Shown here: piece by piece, positions 1 to 5,042 of the stretch
How positions within the stretch are numbered: the stretch's first letter is position 1
Layout: each line of letters begins with the position of its first letter
Source: Chloroflexota bacterium
GTDB lineage: Bacteria > Chloroflexota > UBA5177 > JANWHV01
Direction: 5' to 3'
Assembly: GCA_025450375.1 (NCBI GenBank)
Contig: JANWHO010000067.1
Coordinates: 1-5,714, forward strand
DNA length: 5,714 bases
Translations under genes and position numbers: made by a program
The notes under the pieces: model-generated
Told to the model about the DNA's origin: nothing
The model's input: only the letters and a program-made list of their open reading frames with translations
The model's database searches: none

Positions 1-425
1 CCGCCAAACTTGGCAAGGACGCGCCGTGGCCGGACACACTGGAGGAGTGGCTGGCAATGTGTCACGCCGCCGGACAGTCCAAGCCAACCGCGATTTTACT
101 GCGATATGGAGCGGGCGACTGGAACGCATTGCACCGCGACCTCTATGGGGATCTGGTCTTCCCAATGCAGGTCGTGATCGGTCTGAACCAGCCGGGCAGG
201 GACTTTACCGGCGGCGAATTCCTGCTGATCGAGCAGCGCCCGCGCGCCCAATCGCGCGGGATCGTCCGGACCCTGGAGCAGGGTCACGGGCTGATCTTCA
301 CCACCCGTGAGCGGCCGGTGGAATCCACGCGGGGTTGGGCTCAGGGGCCGATGCGTCATGGGGTGAGCGAGATCCGCTCCGGGATTCGCCATACCCTTGG
401 CCTGGTCTTCCACGACGCCGGCTGA
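1..425 (+). CDS. 2OG-Fe(II) oxygenase, COG3826/Oxygenase-NA type (5' partial)
   Basis: The reading frame is open from base 3 to TGA 423-425, giving about 140 residues; the start lies upstream of the window. The protein resembles the small bacterial 2-oxoglutarate/Fe(II) dioxygenases of the COG3826 (Pfam Oxygenase-NA) family, usually a little over 200 residues, so roughly the last two thirds is present. Visible iron ligands are the His-x-Asp pair in LHRDLYGD (His codon 132-134, Asp 138-140) and a distal His in MRHGVS (357-359). The Arg in EIRSGIRHTLG downstream is the expected 2-oxoglutarate carboxylate binder. The GRDFTGGEFLLIEQRPRAQS segment and the FHDAG end are typical of the family. The family is predicted, mainly by relation to AlkB-like enzymes, to act oxidatively on damaged nucleic acid; its real substrate is not shown here. 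It is followed after 9 bases by the Ada-like gene on the same strand, so the two are probably co-transcribed. Confidence 0.88.
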   Translation, partial: AKLGKDAPWPDTLEEWLAMCHAAGQSKPTAILLRYGAGDWNALHRDLYGDLVFPMQVVIGLNQPGRDFTGGEFLLIEQRPRAQSRGIVRTLEQGHGLIFTTRERPVESTRGWAQGPMRHGVSEIRSGIRHTLGLVFHDAG

Positions 426-434
426 TCGTACGCC

Positions 435-800
435 GTGAGACGGCAAGAACCGGCGAAGACCTACACACTCATGGGAGCCGACGGCACACCCTATGAAAGC
501 GCCGTGCCGGGGACGTTGGGTGGGAACCGACGGGGAAAACTCTACGGTCGCCTCGATTGCCGGACCGCGTTGGCGGCCCTCGCCAGGGGCGGATACGCGC
601 GGGATCGGGTATTCTTCGCCGACGAGGCGACCGCCGAGAAAGCAGGGTACAGGCCGTGCGCGGTCTGCCTGCCGGAGCGGTACAAAGCGTGGAAGGCTCA
701 GAATCTCCGGTCGGAGGCCCGATCGTTCGGCACCGAATCGGCCAGGGCCCGCTCCAGATCGTGGATCAGGTCGTCGGTGTCCTCGATCCCAACCGAGTAG
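435..800 (+). CDS. Ada-like metal-binding domain protein with an extended C-terminus
   Basis: Residues 8-88 look like the small stand-alone relatives of the Ada zinc-binding domain (Ada_Zn_binding). Recognisable stretches are KTYTLMGADGTPYES, GTLGGNRRGKLYGRLDC, DRVFFADEATAEKAGYRPC and CAVCLPERYKAWK. Cysteines are at 42, 75 and 78. Aligned by eye to E. coli Ada (FCRPSC), the position of the methyl-accepting Cys38 is Gly38 here, so Ada-type phosphotriester repair chemistry is not expected; metal binding or a DNA-binding accessory role is more likely. The GTG at 435 is chosen because it keeps the conserved KTYTL start; the ATG at 471 would remove it. No clear Shine-Dalgarno is seen, so translation may be coupled to the oxygenase gene 9 bases upstream. 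Family members normally end just after the YKAWKA segment. Here the frame runs about 33 more residues, Arg/Ser-rich and antisense to the 3' end of the trans-sulfuration gene. That tail is probably non-native. Confidence 0.8.
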   Translation: MRRQEPAKTYTLMGADGTPYESAVPGTLGGNRRGKLYGRLDCRTALAALARGGYARDRVFFADEATAEKAGYRPCAVCLPERYKAWKAQNLRSEARSFGTESARARSRSWIRSSVSSIPTE

Positions 801-1924
801 CGCACCAACCCCTCGGGGATGCCCGCCGCCGCGCGTTCGGCGGGGGTCGATTCGACATGGCTTGTAGTGGCCGGCGGCCCGGCGACCGTCTCCACGGCCC
901 CCAGGTTGGCGGCCAGATGGGCAAGTTGGAGGCGGGGCAGGAAGGCGCGCACCGCGTCGAATCCGCCGTCAAGCAAGAAGCTCAGCACCCCGCCGTAACC
1001 GCGCATTTGTTGTCGGGCGATCGCATGCCCTTGATGCCCTTCGAGACCGGGATACAACACGCCGGTGACCCGAGGGTGCTCGCGCAGGAAACGCGCGATG
1101 CGCAGGGCGCTCTCGTTCTGCTGCCGGATACGCAACTGCAAGGTCTTCATCCCGCGGAGCAGGAGATAGGCCGCCATCGGGTGCAGGGTGGCGCCGGTGA
1201 TTTCACGGTAATGGTAGATCCGTTCGACCAGGGGCCGGGCCCCACAGATCACCCCGCCAAGGGCGTCGGCATGTCCGCCAAGGAACTTGGTCGCGCTGTG
1301 CAGGACCAGGTCCGCGCCCAGGGCCAGCGGACTCTGATTGATCGGCGTGGCGAAGGTATTGTCGACCACCACGATCGCTCCAGCCTGGTGGGCGGCGCGG
1401 GCCAGCCGCGCGATATCGACCACCTTGAGGGTCGGATTGGTCGGACTCTCCAGATAGAGCACCTGGCAACCGGCGGCGATGGCGGCCTCGATTGCCTCGT
1501 GGTCGGTCGTATCACAGAGTTCGACCACGATTCCGGCCCGCGGGAGAAACTCCACGAACAGCTTATTGGCGCCGCCATAGGTGTCCTTCACCGAGACCAC
1601 CCTTTCCCCGGGCGCCAGCAAGGTGAAAAGGGTATTGCTGATTGCCGCCATGCCGGTGGCGAAACTGGTGGCTGCCTCGGCCCCCTCCAGCCGCCGCACC
1701 TTCTCCTCGAAGACCTGCACCGTGGGGTTGGTGTTTCGTCCGTAGATGTGGCCGGCTTTCTCGCCCAGCGCCACGGCCAGCCACTCGTCCACGTCGTGAT
1801 AGCCGAATGATACGCTGTGGACCACCGGCACCTGGGTAGCGCCCTGCAACAGATAGTCTTCCTCGCCCGCCCAGACCGCCTGGGTGCCCCACCCATGCCG
1901 GCCCGTTGATGTTAGCTCATCCAC
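698..1924 (-). CDS. PLP-dependent trans-sulfuration enzyme (cystathionine gamma-synthase/lyase family)
   Basis: A complete 408-residue protein, the usual length for the Cys/Met metabolism PLP enzymes (fold type I, cytosolic tetramers). Visible sites are Tyr61 and Arg63 in YGRNTNP (PLP phosphate contacts from the neighbouring subunit), Tyr116 in DTYGGANKLF (ring stacking), Asn163 in ESPTNP, Asp188 in VVVDNTFATP (pyridine nitrogen), the Schiff-base Lys213 in HSATKFLGGHADALGG, and Arg375 in EGLVRYSVGIED (substrate carboxylate). Family members make cystathionine from an activated homoserine, split it, or sulfhydrylate homoserine esters. The sequence alone does not settle which, so no symbol is given. 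The segment NLGAVETVAGPPATTSHVES replaces the more usual SLGG-ES motif and may mark a subgroup. The start is GTG 1924-1922; the nearby ATG codons at 1929 and 1920 are out of frame. The 3' end overlaps the Ada-like gene on the opposite strand by 103 bases, with no terminator between them. Confidence 0.93.
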   Translation of the reverse strand: MDELTSTGRHGWGTQAVWAGEEDYLLQGATQVPVVHSVSFGYHDVDEWLAVALGEKAGHIYGRNTNPTVQVFEEKVRRLEGAEAATSFATGMAAISNTLFTLLAPGERVVSVKDTYGGANKLFVEFLPRAGIVVELCDTTDHEAIEAAIAAGCQVLYLESPTNPTLKVVDIARLARAAHQAGAIVVVDNTFATPINQSPLALGADLVLHSATKFLGGHADALGGVICGARPLVERIYHYREITGATLHPMAAYLLLRGMKTLQLRIRQQNESALRIARFLREHPRVTGVLYPGLEGHQGHAIARQQMRGYGGVLSFLLDGGFDAVRAFLPRLQLAHLAANLGAVETVAGPPATTSHVESTPAERAAAGIPEGLVRYSVGIEDTDDLIHDLERALADSVPNDRASDRRF

Positions 1925-1930
1925 GCCATC

Positions 1931-1942
1931 TCTTCTCTCTCT
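1931..1942 (-). promoter_or_regulatory. GA-rich ribosome binding site of the trans-sulfuration gene
   Basis: On the minus strand the run AGAGAGAGAAGA lies 6 bases upstream of the GTG start at 1924. It is only a partial match to the anti-Shine-Dalgarno sequence, but the purine run sits at the right distance and supports the GTG over the out-of-frame ATG codons beside it. Confidence 0.45.
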
Positions 1943-1983
1943 TGGGCCGTCGGTAACGAGCCCGTCTATTTTTCGCTATGTTC

Positions 1984-1992
1984 AGGATAGCA
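1984..1992 (-). promoter_or_regulatory. Candidate extended -10 for the trans-sulfuration gene
   Basis: The minus strand reads TGCTATCCT, matching the TGnTAT core of an extended -10 element, about 60 bases upstream of the GTG start. The hexamer 17 bases further upstream (AACGAG) is not a good -35. The call rests on the -10 alone. Confidence 0.25.
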
Positions 1993-2046
1993 TCCTTCGC
2001 CAGGCACTCGTTCGCGGGGCACGCACGGTGGCCCATGAATGCATCG

Positions 2047-2095
2047 GATCGGACGGATCAGTCGGATCGGACCGATCCGACTGATCCGTCCGATC
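2047..2095. repeat. 49-base perfect palindrome with GATC every 9 bases
   Basis: Bases 2047-2070 are the exact reverse complement of 2072-2095, with the single base A2071 at the centre (24-bp arms). The same stretch is a 9-base tandem pattern: GGATCGGAC, GGATCAGTC, GGATCGGAC, CGATCCGAC, TGATCCGTC, CGATCGG. GATC occurs at 2047, 2056, 2065, 2074, 2083 and 2092, exactly 9 bases apart. It lies between two divergent genes, so it is not a simple convergent-gene terminator. It could be a REP-like or mobile palindrome, a protein-binding array, or a cluster of adenine-methylation sites. The structure is certain; the function is not known. Confidence 0.95.
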
Positions 2096-2158
2096 GGGTT
2101 CCTCCACCGGCCACCCCGCCCTCGGTGGAAACCACGCTATTCGGGCGATCAGTGGATA

Positions 2159-2167
2159 TGCTATGCT
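2159..2167 (+). promoter_or_regulatory. Candidate extended -10 for the exported-protein gene
   Basis: TGCTATGCT matches the TGnTAT extended -10 core and lies in a locally AT-richer patch. No good -35 is seen 16-18 bases upstream (around ATTCGG/TTCGGG). If used, it would give a leader of roughly 220 bases before the GTG at 2396, covering the possible folded segment at 2196-2336. Confidence 0.3.
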
Positions 2168-2195
2168 CTGCCTCATTCACGGCTCACGCCGGTGA

Positions 2196-2336
2196 TCAGA
2201 GGAGGAGGTGATCGCGAGAAACGAGCGCCCTGTGCCACGGCGGACGCCCCAGCGAGATCAGTGCGGTAGCGCGGCGAGGCGATCGTCCGGGAAAGGCCAA
2301 CCACGCGGAGGGATCGCGCGGTGGTCTCTCCTCTGA
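2196..2336 (+). other. Possible structured 5' leader (class unassigned)
   Basis: TCAGAGGAG at 2196-2204 pairs perfectly over 9 bp with CTCCTCTGA at 2328-2336, enclosing about 120 bases. Inside, ACCACGCG (2300-2307) pairs with CGC and GTGGT (2317-2319, 2321-2325) around a one-base bulge, and CGCC (2226-2229) can pair with GGCG (2239-2242). A closing stem around internal hairpins, ending about 50 bases before the Shine-Dalgarno, is the general shape of a cis-regulatory RNA. I could not match it to any riboswitch consensus I know, and GC-rich DNA gives chance stems easily. Confidence 0.25.
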
Positions 2337-2384
2337 GGTGCGTCAATACGAGAAACGCCCGCTCGCTACTCCGCCCCAGTGATT

Positions 2385-2390
2385 AAGGAG
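2385..2390 (+). promoter_or_regulatory. Shine-Dalgarno site of the exported-protein gene
   Basis: AAGGAG lies 5 bases upstream of the GTG at 2396-2398. It fixes the start and gives a protein beginning with a standard signal peptide. Confidence 0.85.
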
Positions 2391-2395
2391 TATTC

Positions 2396-4273
2396 GTGAA
2401 ACGCCTCCGTCCGGTTCTTCTCGTCATCCTTCTTGGCAGTCTGGCCAGCATGGCGCCGATCGGCCACCCGGTGGCCCACGCGGCGCGCGCCGCCGACACC
2501 TTCGCCCAGAATACCATCACCTACATCAGCCCCGGCCCTACGACAACGGTCACCGGCCAATCGGGCGGCGTGATCGCCGCCACGAACCCGAAGGTGGAAT
2601 ATCAGCCGATAAAGGACGATCTCTCGCCCAAGCGGCTGATTAACGCCGCCGCCATTCACGCGGCGGCCCTGGCGCTGACCGTCCCCCATCCGCAAAGCAA
2701 TCCGCTGTCCGTCGGCAACGCACCGCTGATCTCGGGCTTTAACGGCCTCTCGCACCTCGACCAGCGAGCGGCGGGAACCGGTATCTACGCGAACACGCAG
2801 TTCAGCCTTGAGCCGCCGGATCAGATGCTGTGCGCCGCCAACGGCTATGTCTTCGAGGGCGTCAATAACGCGCTCACCGTCTACTCCACGGCCGGCGCCA
2901 TCCTGGCCGGCCCCGAGGCATTCAGCCAGTTCTACAACCTGTCGCCCGAGATAATCCGCGCTACCCCTATCTATGGCGATTTCGTCTCGGACCCCCGTTG
3001 CCTGTATGACAGTGGGACCGGTCGGTGGTTCGTGAGCGAGGTGCAATTGGGCGTGGATCCTGCCACCGGCGCGTACAACGGTACCTCGCACCTGGAACTT
3101 GCCGTGAGCAAGACGAGCGATCCCACCGGCGCCTACACGCTCTACTCGATCGACACCACCGATACCTCGCTCGGCATCCCCGGCTGCCCGTGTTTTGGCG
3201 ACCAGCCGCTGATCGGCACGGACGCCAACGGCTTCTACATCAGCACCAATGAGTTCGGGATTCCCGGCGTCGGGTCGGGATTCGCGGGCGAGCATCTCTA
3301 TGCGGCGTCCAAGTTCGCCCTCGCGGCGGGAGCGGCATCGATCCCCGTGGTGCAGTTCTACAACCTCACGCTGGCCGAAGGGCTAGCCTACTCGCTGCAA
3401 CCAGCGCAATCTCCAGGCCAGCAGGGAGGCGACCAAGGCCAGCAGGGAGCCAACCAGGGCCAGCAGGGAGGCGACCCGAACGCGGCGGCGCTCAACCGTG
3501 ACCGGCGCCACGGCGGCACGGAGTATTTCCTGAGCTCACTGGACTTCACCGGCACGCTGGATAACCGCATCGCGGTCTGGGCCTTGACCAATACGGCCTC
3601 GCTCGCCACGGCGACCCCAAACCTGGGGCTCTCCGATCGGATACTCTACAGCGAGACCTATGGCCAACCCTTTCCCGCCGTGCAGAAGGCGGGACCGACC
3701 CCGCTCGGCACCCTCGTAGGCGAGAGTTTGGAAACCCTGAACAGCAACGACGACCGCATGAATCAGGTGTATTATGCCGGCGGTAAACTGTTCGGCGCCC
3801 TGAACACCATCGTGGCCACCCCGAGTTGCGCCGCCTGCGTTGGCATCGCCTACTTCGTGGTGGCGCCAGACCTCGATCAAGGTACGCTCCTCGGGCGCAT
3901 CACCAACCAGGGATACGTGGCGGTAAACGGGGAGAACGTCATGTTCCCCTCCATCGCCGTCAACTCACGGGGCGAGGGCGCCATGGCTTTCAGCCTGGTT
4001 GGACCTGATTTCTATCCCAGCGCCGCCTATACCCTGTTCAACCAGCGGCGTGGCGCCGCCAGCGTACAGGTCGGCGGCGCCGGCGCGGCGCCGGAGGACG
4101 GCTTCACCGGGTATGTAGCGTTCGGCGGCAACAGGGTCGCCCGCTGGGGTGACTACTCCGCCGCCGTGGCGGAGCCGAACGGCACGATCTGGGGGGCGGC
4201 CGAATACATCCCCAACGCGCCGCGGACCCAGCTCGCCAATTGGGGTACCTACGTCATGCACATTCGTCCGTAG
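2396..4273 (+). CDS. Exported protein of unknown function, predicted beta-rich, with a Gln/Gly repeat
   Basis: A complete 625-residue protein. It opens with a signal peptide: MKRLR, a hydrophobic core at about residues 7-20, and a likely cleavage site after AHA near residue 29. The mature part resembles a family of secreted bacterial hypothetical proteins by the segments EPPDQMLCAANGYVFEGVNN (139-158), DPRCLYDSGTGRWFVSEVQL (199-218), HLELAVSKTSDPTGAYTLYS (232-251), FGDQPLIGTDANGFYISTNE (267-286), GGTEYFLSS (373-381) and NRVARWGDYSAAV (579-591). The repeated blade-like strands suggest a beta-propeller; this is inference. Cysteines at 146, 202, 264, 266, 478 and 481 are few and could form disulfides outside the cell. 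No catalytic motif is recognised. Residues 341-361 are three 7-residue repeats that look like a flexible insert. The gene has its own start signals and is followed 17 bases later by a strong stem-loop, so it is probably monocistronic. Confidence 0.9.
   Translation: MKRLRPVLLVILLGSLASMAPIGHPVAHAARAADTFAQNTITYISPGPTTTVTGQSGGVIAATNPKVEYQPIKDDLSPKRLINAAAIHAAALALTVPHPQSNPLSVGNAPLISGFNGLSHLDQRAAGTGIYANTQFSLEPPDQMLCAANGYVFEGVNNALTVYSTAGAILAGPEAFSQFYNLSPEIIRATPIYGDFVSDPRCLYDSGTGRWFVSEVQLGVDPATGAYNGTSHLELAVSKTSDPTGAYTLYSIDTTDTSLGIPGCPCFGDQPLIGTDANGFYISTNEFGIPGVGSGFAGEHLYAASKFALAAGAASIPVVQFYNLTLAEGLAYSLQPAQSPGQQGGDQGQQGANQGQQGGDPNAAALNRDRRHGGTEYFLSSLDFTGTLDNRIAVWALTNTASLATATPNLGLSDRILYSETYGQPFPAVQKAGPTPLGTLVGESLETLNSNDDRMNQVYYAGGKLFGALNTIVATPSCAACVGIAYFVVAPDLDQGTLLGRITNQGYVAVNGENVMFPSIAVNSRGEGAMAFSLVGPDFYPSAAYTLFNQRRGAASVQVGGAGAAPEDGFTGYVAFGGNRVARWGDYSAAVAEPNGTIWGAAEYIPNAPRTQLANWGTYVMHIRP
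3416..3478 (+). repeat. 21-base tandem repeat, 3 copies, coding for GQQGGDQ units
   Basis: Copies begin at 3416, 3437 and 3458, each opening with GGCCAGCAGGGA. They encode GQQGGDQ, GQQGANQ and GQQGGDP (residues 341-361 of the exported protein). The period is a multiple of three, so copy-number change would keep the frame. The repeat lies in a hydrophilic linker between two conserved blocks, where length change should be tolerated. Confidence 0.95.
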
Positions 4274-4290
4274 GCTCGCTGGCCGACGGT

Positions 4291-4344
4291 GGATCGAGGA
4301 AAGGGACGGACTTCCAGGTGGAAGTCCGTCCCTTTCCTCGATCC
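4291..4344 (+). terminator. Perfect 25-bp stem-loop, probable terminator or repeat element
   Basis: Bases 4291-4315 are the exact reverse complement of 4320-4344, with loop AGGT (4316-4319). The stem begins 17 bases after the stop codon of the exported-protein gene, the usual place for a terminator. The right arm contains CCCTTTCC, but no T-run follows it (AGCCTGCG comes next), so it does not meet the intrinsic terminator rule. The long exact match also fits a dispersed palindromic repeat. The structure is certain; the terminator role is inferred from position. Confidence 0.6.
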
Positions 4345-4381
4345 AGCCTGCGTAGTCTGAATGAAAGAGGGTATGGTCTCG

Positions 4382-4600
4382 ATGTCCGCTACGGAAAACG
4401 TCGGCGCCGCCCGCCGCGTCTACACGGTTGGTCACTCGACCCGCTCGGGGGATGACTTCCTCGCCCTGCTGCGCCAGTATGACATCGCGACCCTGGCCGA
4501 CATCCGCACCGTGCCGCGTTCCCGGCACAATCCCCAGTTCTACACCGAGGAATTGGCTCGGACCCTCCCAAGCGAAGGAATCGCCTACGTACATCTAGCT
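4382..4600 (+). pseudogene. DUF488 family protein, N-terminal half only
   Basis: About 72 residues match the start of DUF488 proteins: RRVYTVGHSTRSGDDFLALL, then DIRTVPRSRHNPQFY, then GIAYVHL ending near base 4597. DUF488 members are normally about 120-180 residues, continuing after YVHL with a Gly-Gly/Arg segment, so the second half is missing. From about 4598 the frame runs through the wrong frame of a DUF3291 gene and stops at TGA 4742-4744, giving a meaningless Ser/Arg-rich tail. ATG 4382 is chosen because the purine run AAAGAGGG (4364-4371) lies 10 bases upstream of it; in-frame ATGs at 4361 and 4373 are possible but badly spaced. DUF488 function is not established. The fragment has lost too much of its fold to be expected to work. 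Confidence 0.82.
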
Positions 4601-4941
4601 TCGTCTGGCGGTTTCAATCCGCCCGGGGCAATGCCACGGATGTGCGCGCCTACGACGACCCGAGCATCCTGGTCAATGTCTCGGTGTGGGAATCGCTGGA
4701 GTCGCTCGCGGCCTTTGTCTACACGAGCGTGCATCGGCCGGTGATGGGACGGCGGCGCCAGTGATTCGCGCGCTTCGACGGCCCCTACACGGCGCTCTGG
4801 TGGGTACCACATGGTCACACGCCCGGAGTCGAGGAGGCAAAGGAGCGGATCGAACACCTGCGGGCTCATGGCGCGACCGCGTTTGCCTTCACCTTCAAGA
4901 GCCCGTTCCCCGCCCCAGATGAACCATTGTTGCTAATTTAA
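4597..4941 (+). pseudogene. DUF3291 family protein remnant, 5' truncated, with an in-frame TGA
   Basis: Read in frame 1, this stretch gives FVWRFQSARGNATDV, DDPSILVNVSVWESLESLAA, FVYTSVHRPVMGRRRQ, then TGA (4762-4764), then FARFDGPYTALWWVPHGHTP, EEAKERIEHLRAHGATAFAF and TFKSPFPAPDE, ending at TAA 4939-4941. This is the C-terminal two thirds of a DUF3291 protein (usually about 150 residues); the first 40 or so residues are gone and no start codon or Shine-Dalgarno lies at the break. Relatives have Trp where the TGA stands (RRRxWF), one base change from TGG. The frame on both sides of the TGA is clean, so decay looks recent. The family's function is unknown. The reading frame differs from that of the DUF488 piece it abuts. 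Confidence 0.85.
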
Positions 4942-4952
4942 TCAGTAAATAC

Positions 4953-4981
4953 TTGTTCTACTCGTGCTGATCGGGGATGAT
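4953..4981 (+). promoter_or_regulatory. Weak candidate promoter for nat
   Basis: TTGTTC (4953-4958) and GATGAT (4976-4981) are 17 bases apart, with 3 and 4 of 6 matches to the housekeeping consensus. They lie in the only AT-rich patch between the DUF3291 remnant and nat, about 60 bases before the start. No terminator is seen between the remnant and this site. Confidence 0.25.
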
Positions 4982-5030
4982 ATGGGCGCTGGCGCGTGCC
5001 CTGACGGTACCGCCTCGTGGGACGGTGTGT

Positions 5031-5036
5031 AGGGGG
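5031..5036 (+). promoter_or_regulatory. Shine-Dalgarno site of nat
   Basis: AGGGGG lies 6 bases before GTG 5043-5045. The overlapping ATG at 5041 is out of frame, and the in-frame TTG 5037 and GTG 5025 are too close to or upstream of the site, so the GTG at 5043 is the likely start. Confidence 0.7.
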
Positions 5037-5042
5037 TTGGAT

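Larger units (their letters stand above)
1925..2395. other. 471-base divergent intergenic region
   Basis: No convincing protein gene lies here. Short open frames exist only because the 9-base repeat at 2046-2097 has no stop codons in most frames. From left to right it holds the minus-strand leader of the trans-sulfuration gene, a candidate minus-strand -10, the GATC-phased palindrome, a small hairpin (arms 2103-2109 and 2123-2129, TCCACCG/CGGTGGA), a candidate plus-strand extended -10 (2159-2167), a possible folded leader (2196-2336), and the Shine-Dalgarno of the exported protein gene. The 8-mer GATCAGTG occurs at 2147 and 2256. Confidence 0.75.

Noticed and set aside
557..1810. 417-codon plus-strand open frame
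   Set aside because: It is antisense to the trans-sulfuration gene, whose minus-strand product has every expected PLP-enzyme motif. The plus-strand translation resembles nothing.
2047..2095. Palindrome as a transcription terminator
   Set aside because: It lies between divergent genes, upstream of both, and has no T-run on either side.
2147..2263. Direct repeat GATCAGTG at 2147 and 2256
   Set aside because: Eight bases in a GATC-rich, GC-rich stretch is within chance and no third copy or dyad supports an operator.
1978..2269. Short open frames through the GATC repeat giving Ser-Asp-Arg or Arg-Ile repeats
   Set aside because: A 9-base repeat stays open in several frames by itself. No start signals or conserved flanks support a protein.
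2196..2336. Known riboswitch (cobalamin, TPP, SAM, c-di-GMP, ydaO-type c-di-AMP, glycine, fluoride)
   Set aside because: None of the core consensus strings I know for these classes appears in the right order, so only an unclassified leader is proposed.
2366..3295. 309-codon minus-strand open frame
   Set aside because: It is antisense to the exported-protein gene, with no Shine-Dalgarno and an Arg/Gly/Val-rich composition typical of GC-rich shadow frames.
3416..3478. Short tandem repeat as a CRISPR array
   Set aside because: The units are contiguous with no spacers, in frame, and inside a well-supported gene.
4361..4744. A 127-residue protein read straight through the DUF488 frame
   Set aside because: Only the first 70 or so residues are DUF488-like. 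The rest is the wrong frame of a DUF3291 gene, so it is recorded as two gene remnants.
4762..4764. TGA read as selenocysteine or recoded Trp
   Set aside because: Relatives have Trp, not Cys or Sec, here. No selenocysteine insertion hairpin is evident, other genes in the window use TGA as stop, and the gene has also lost its start.
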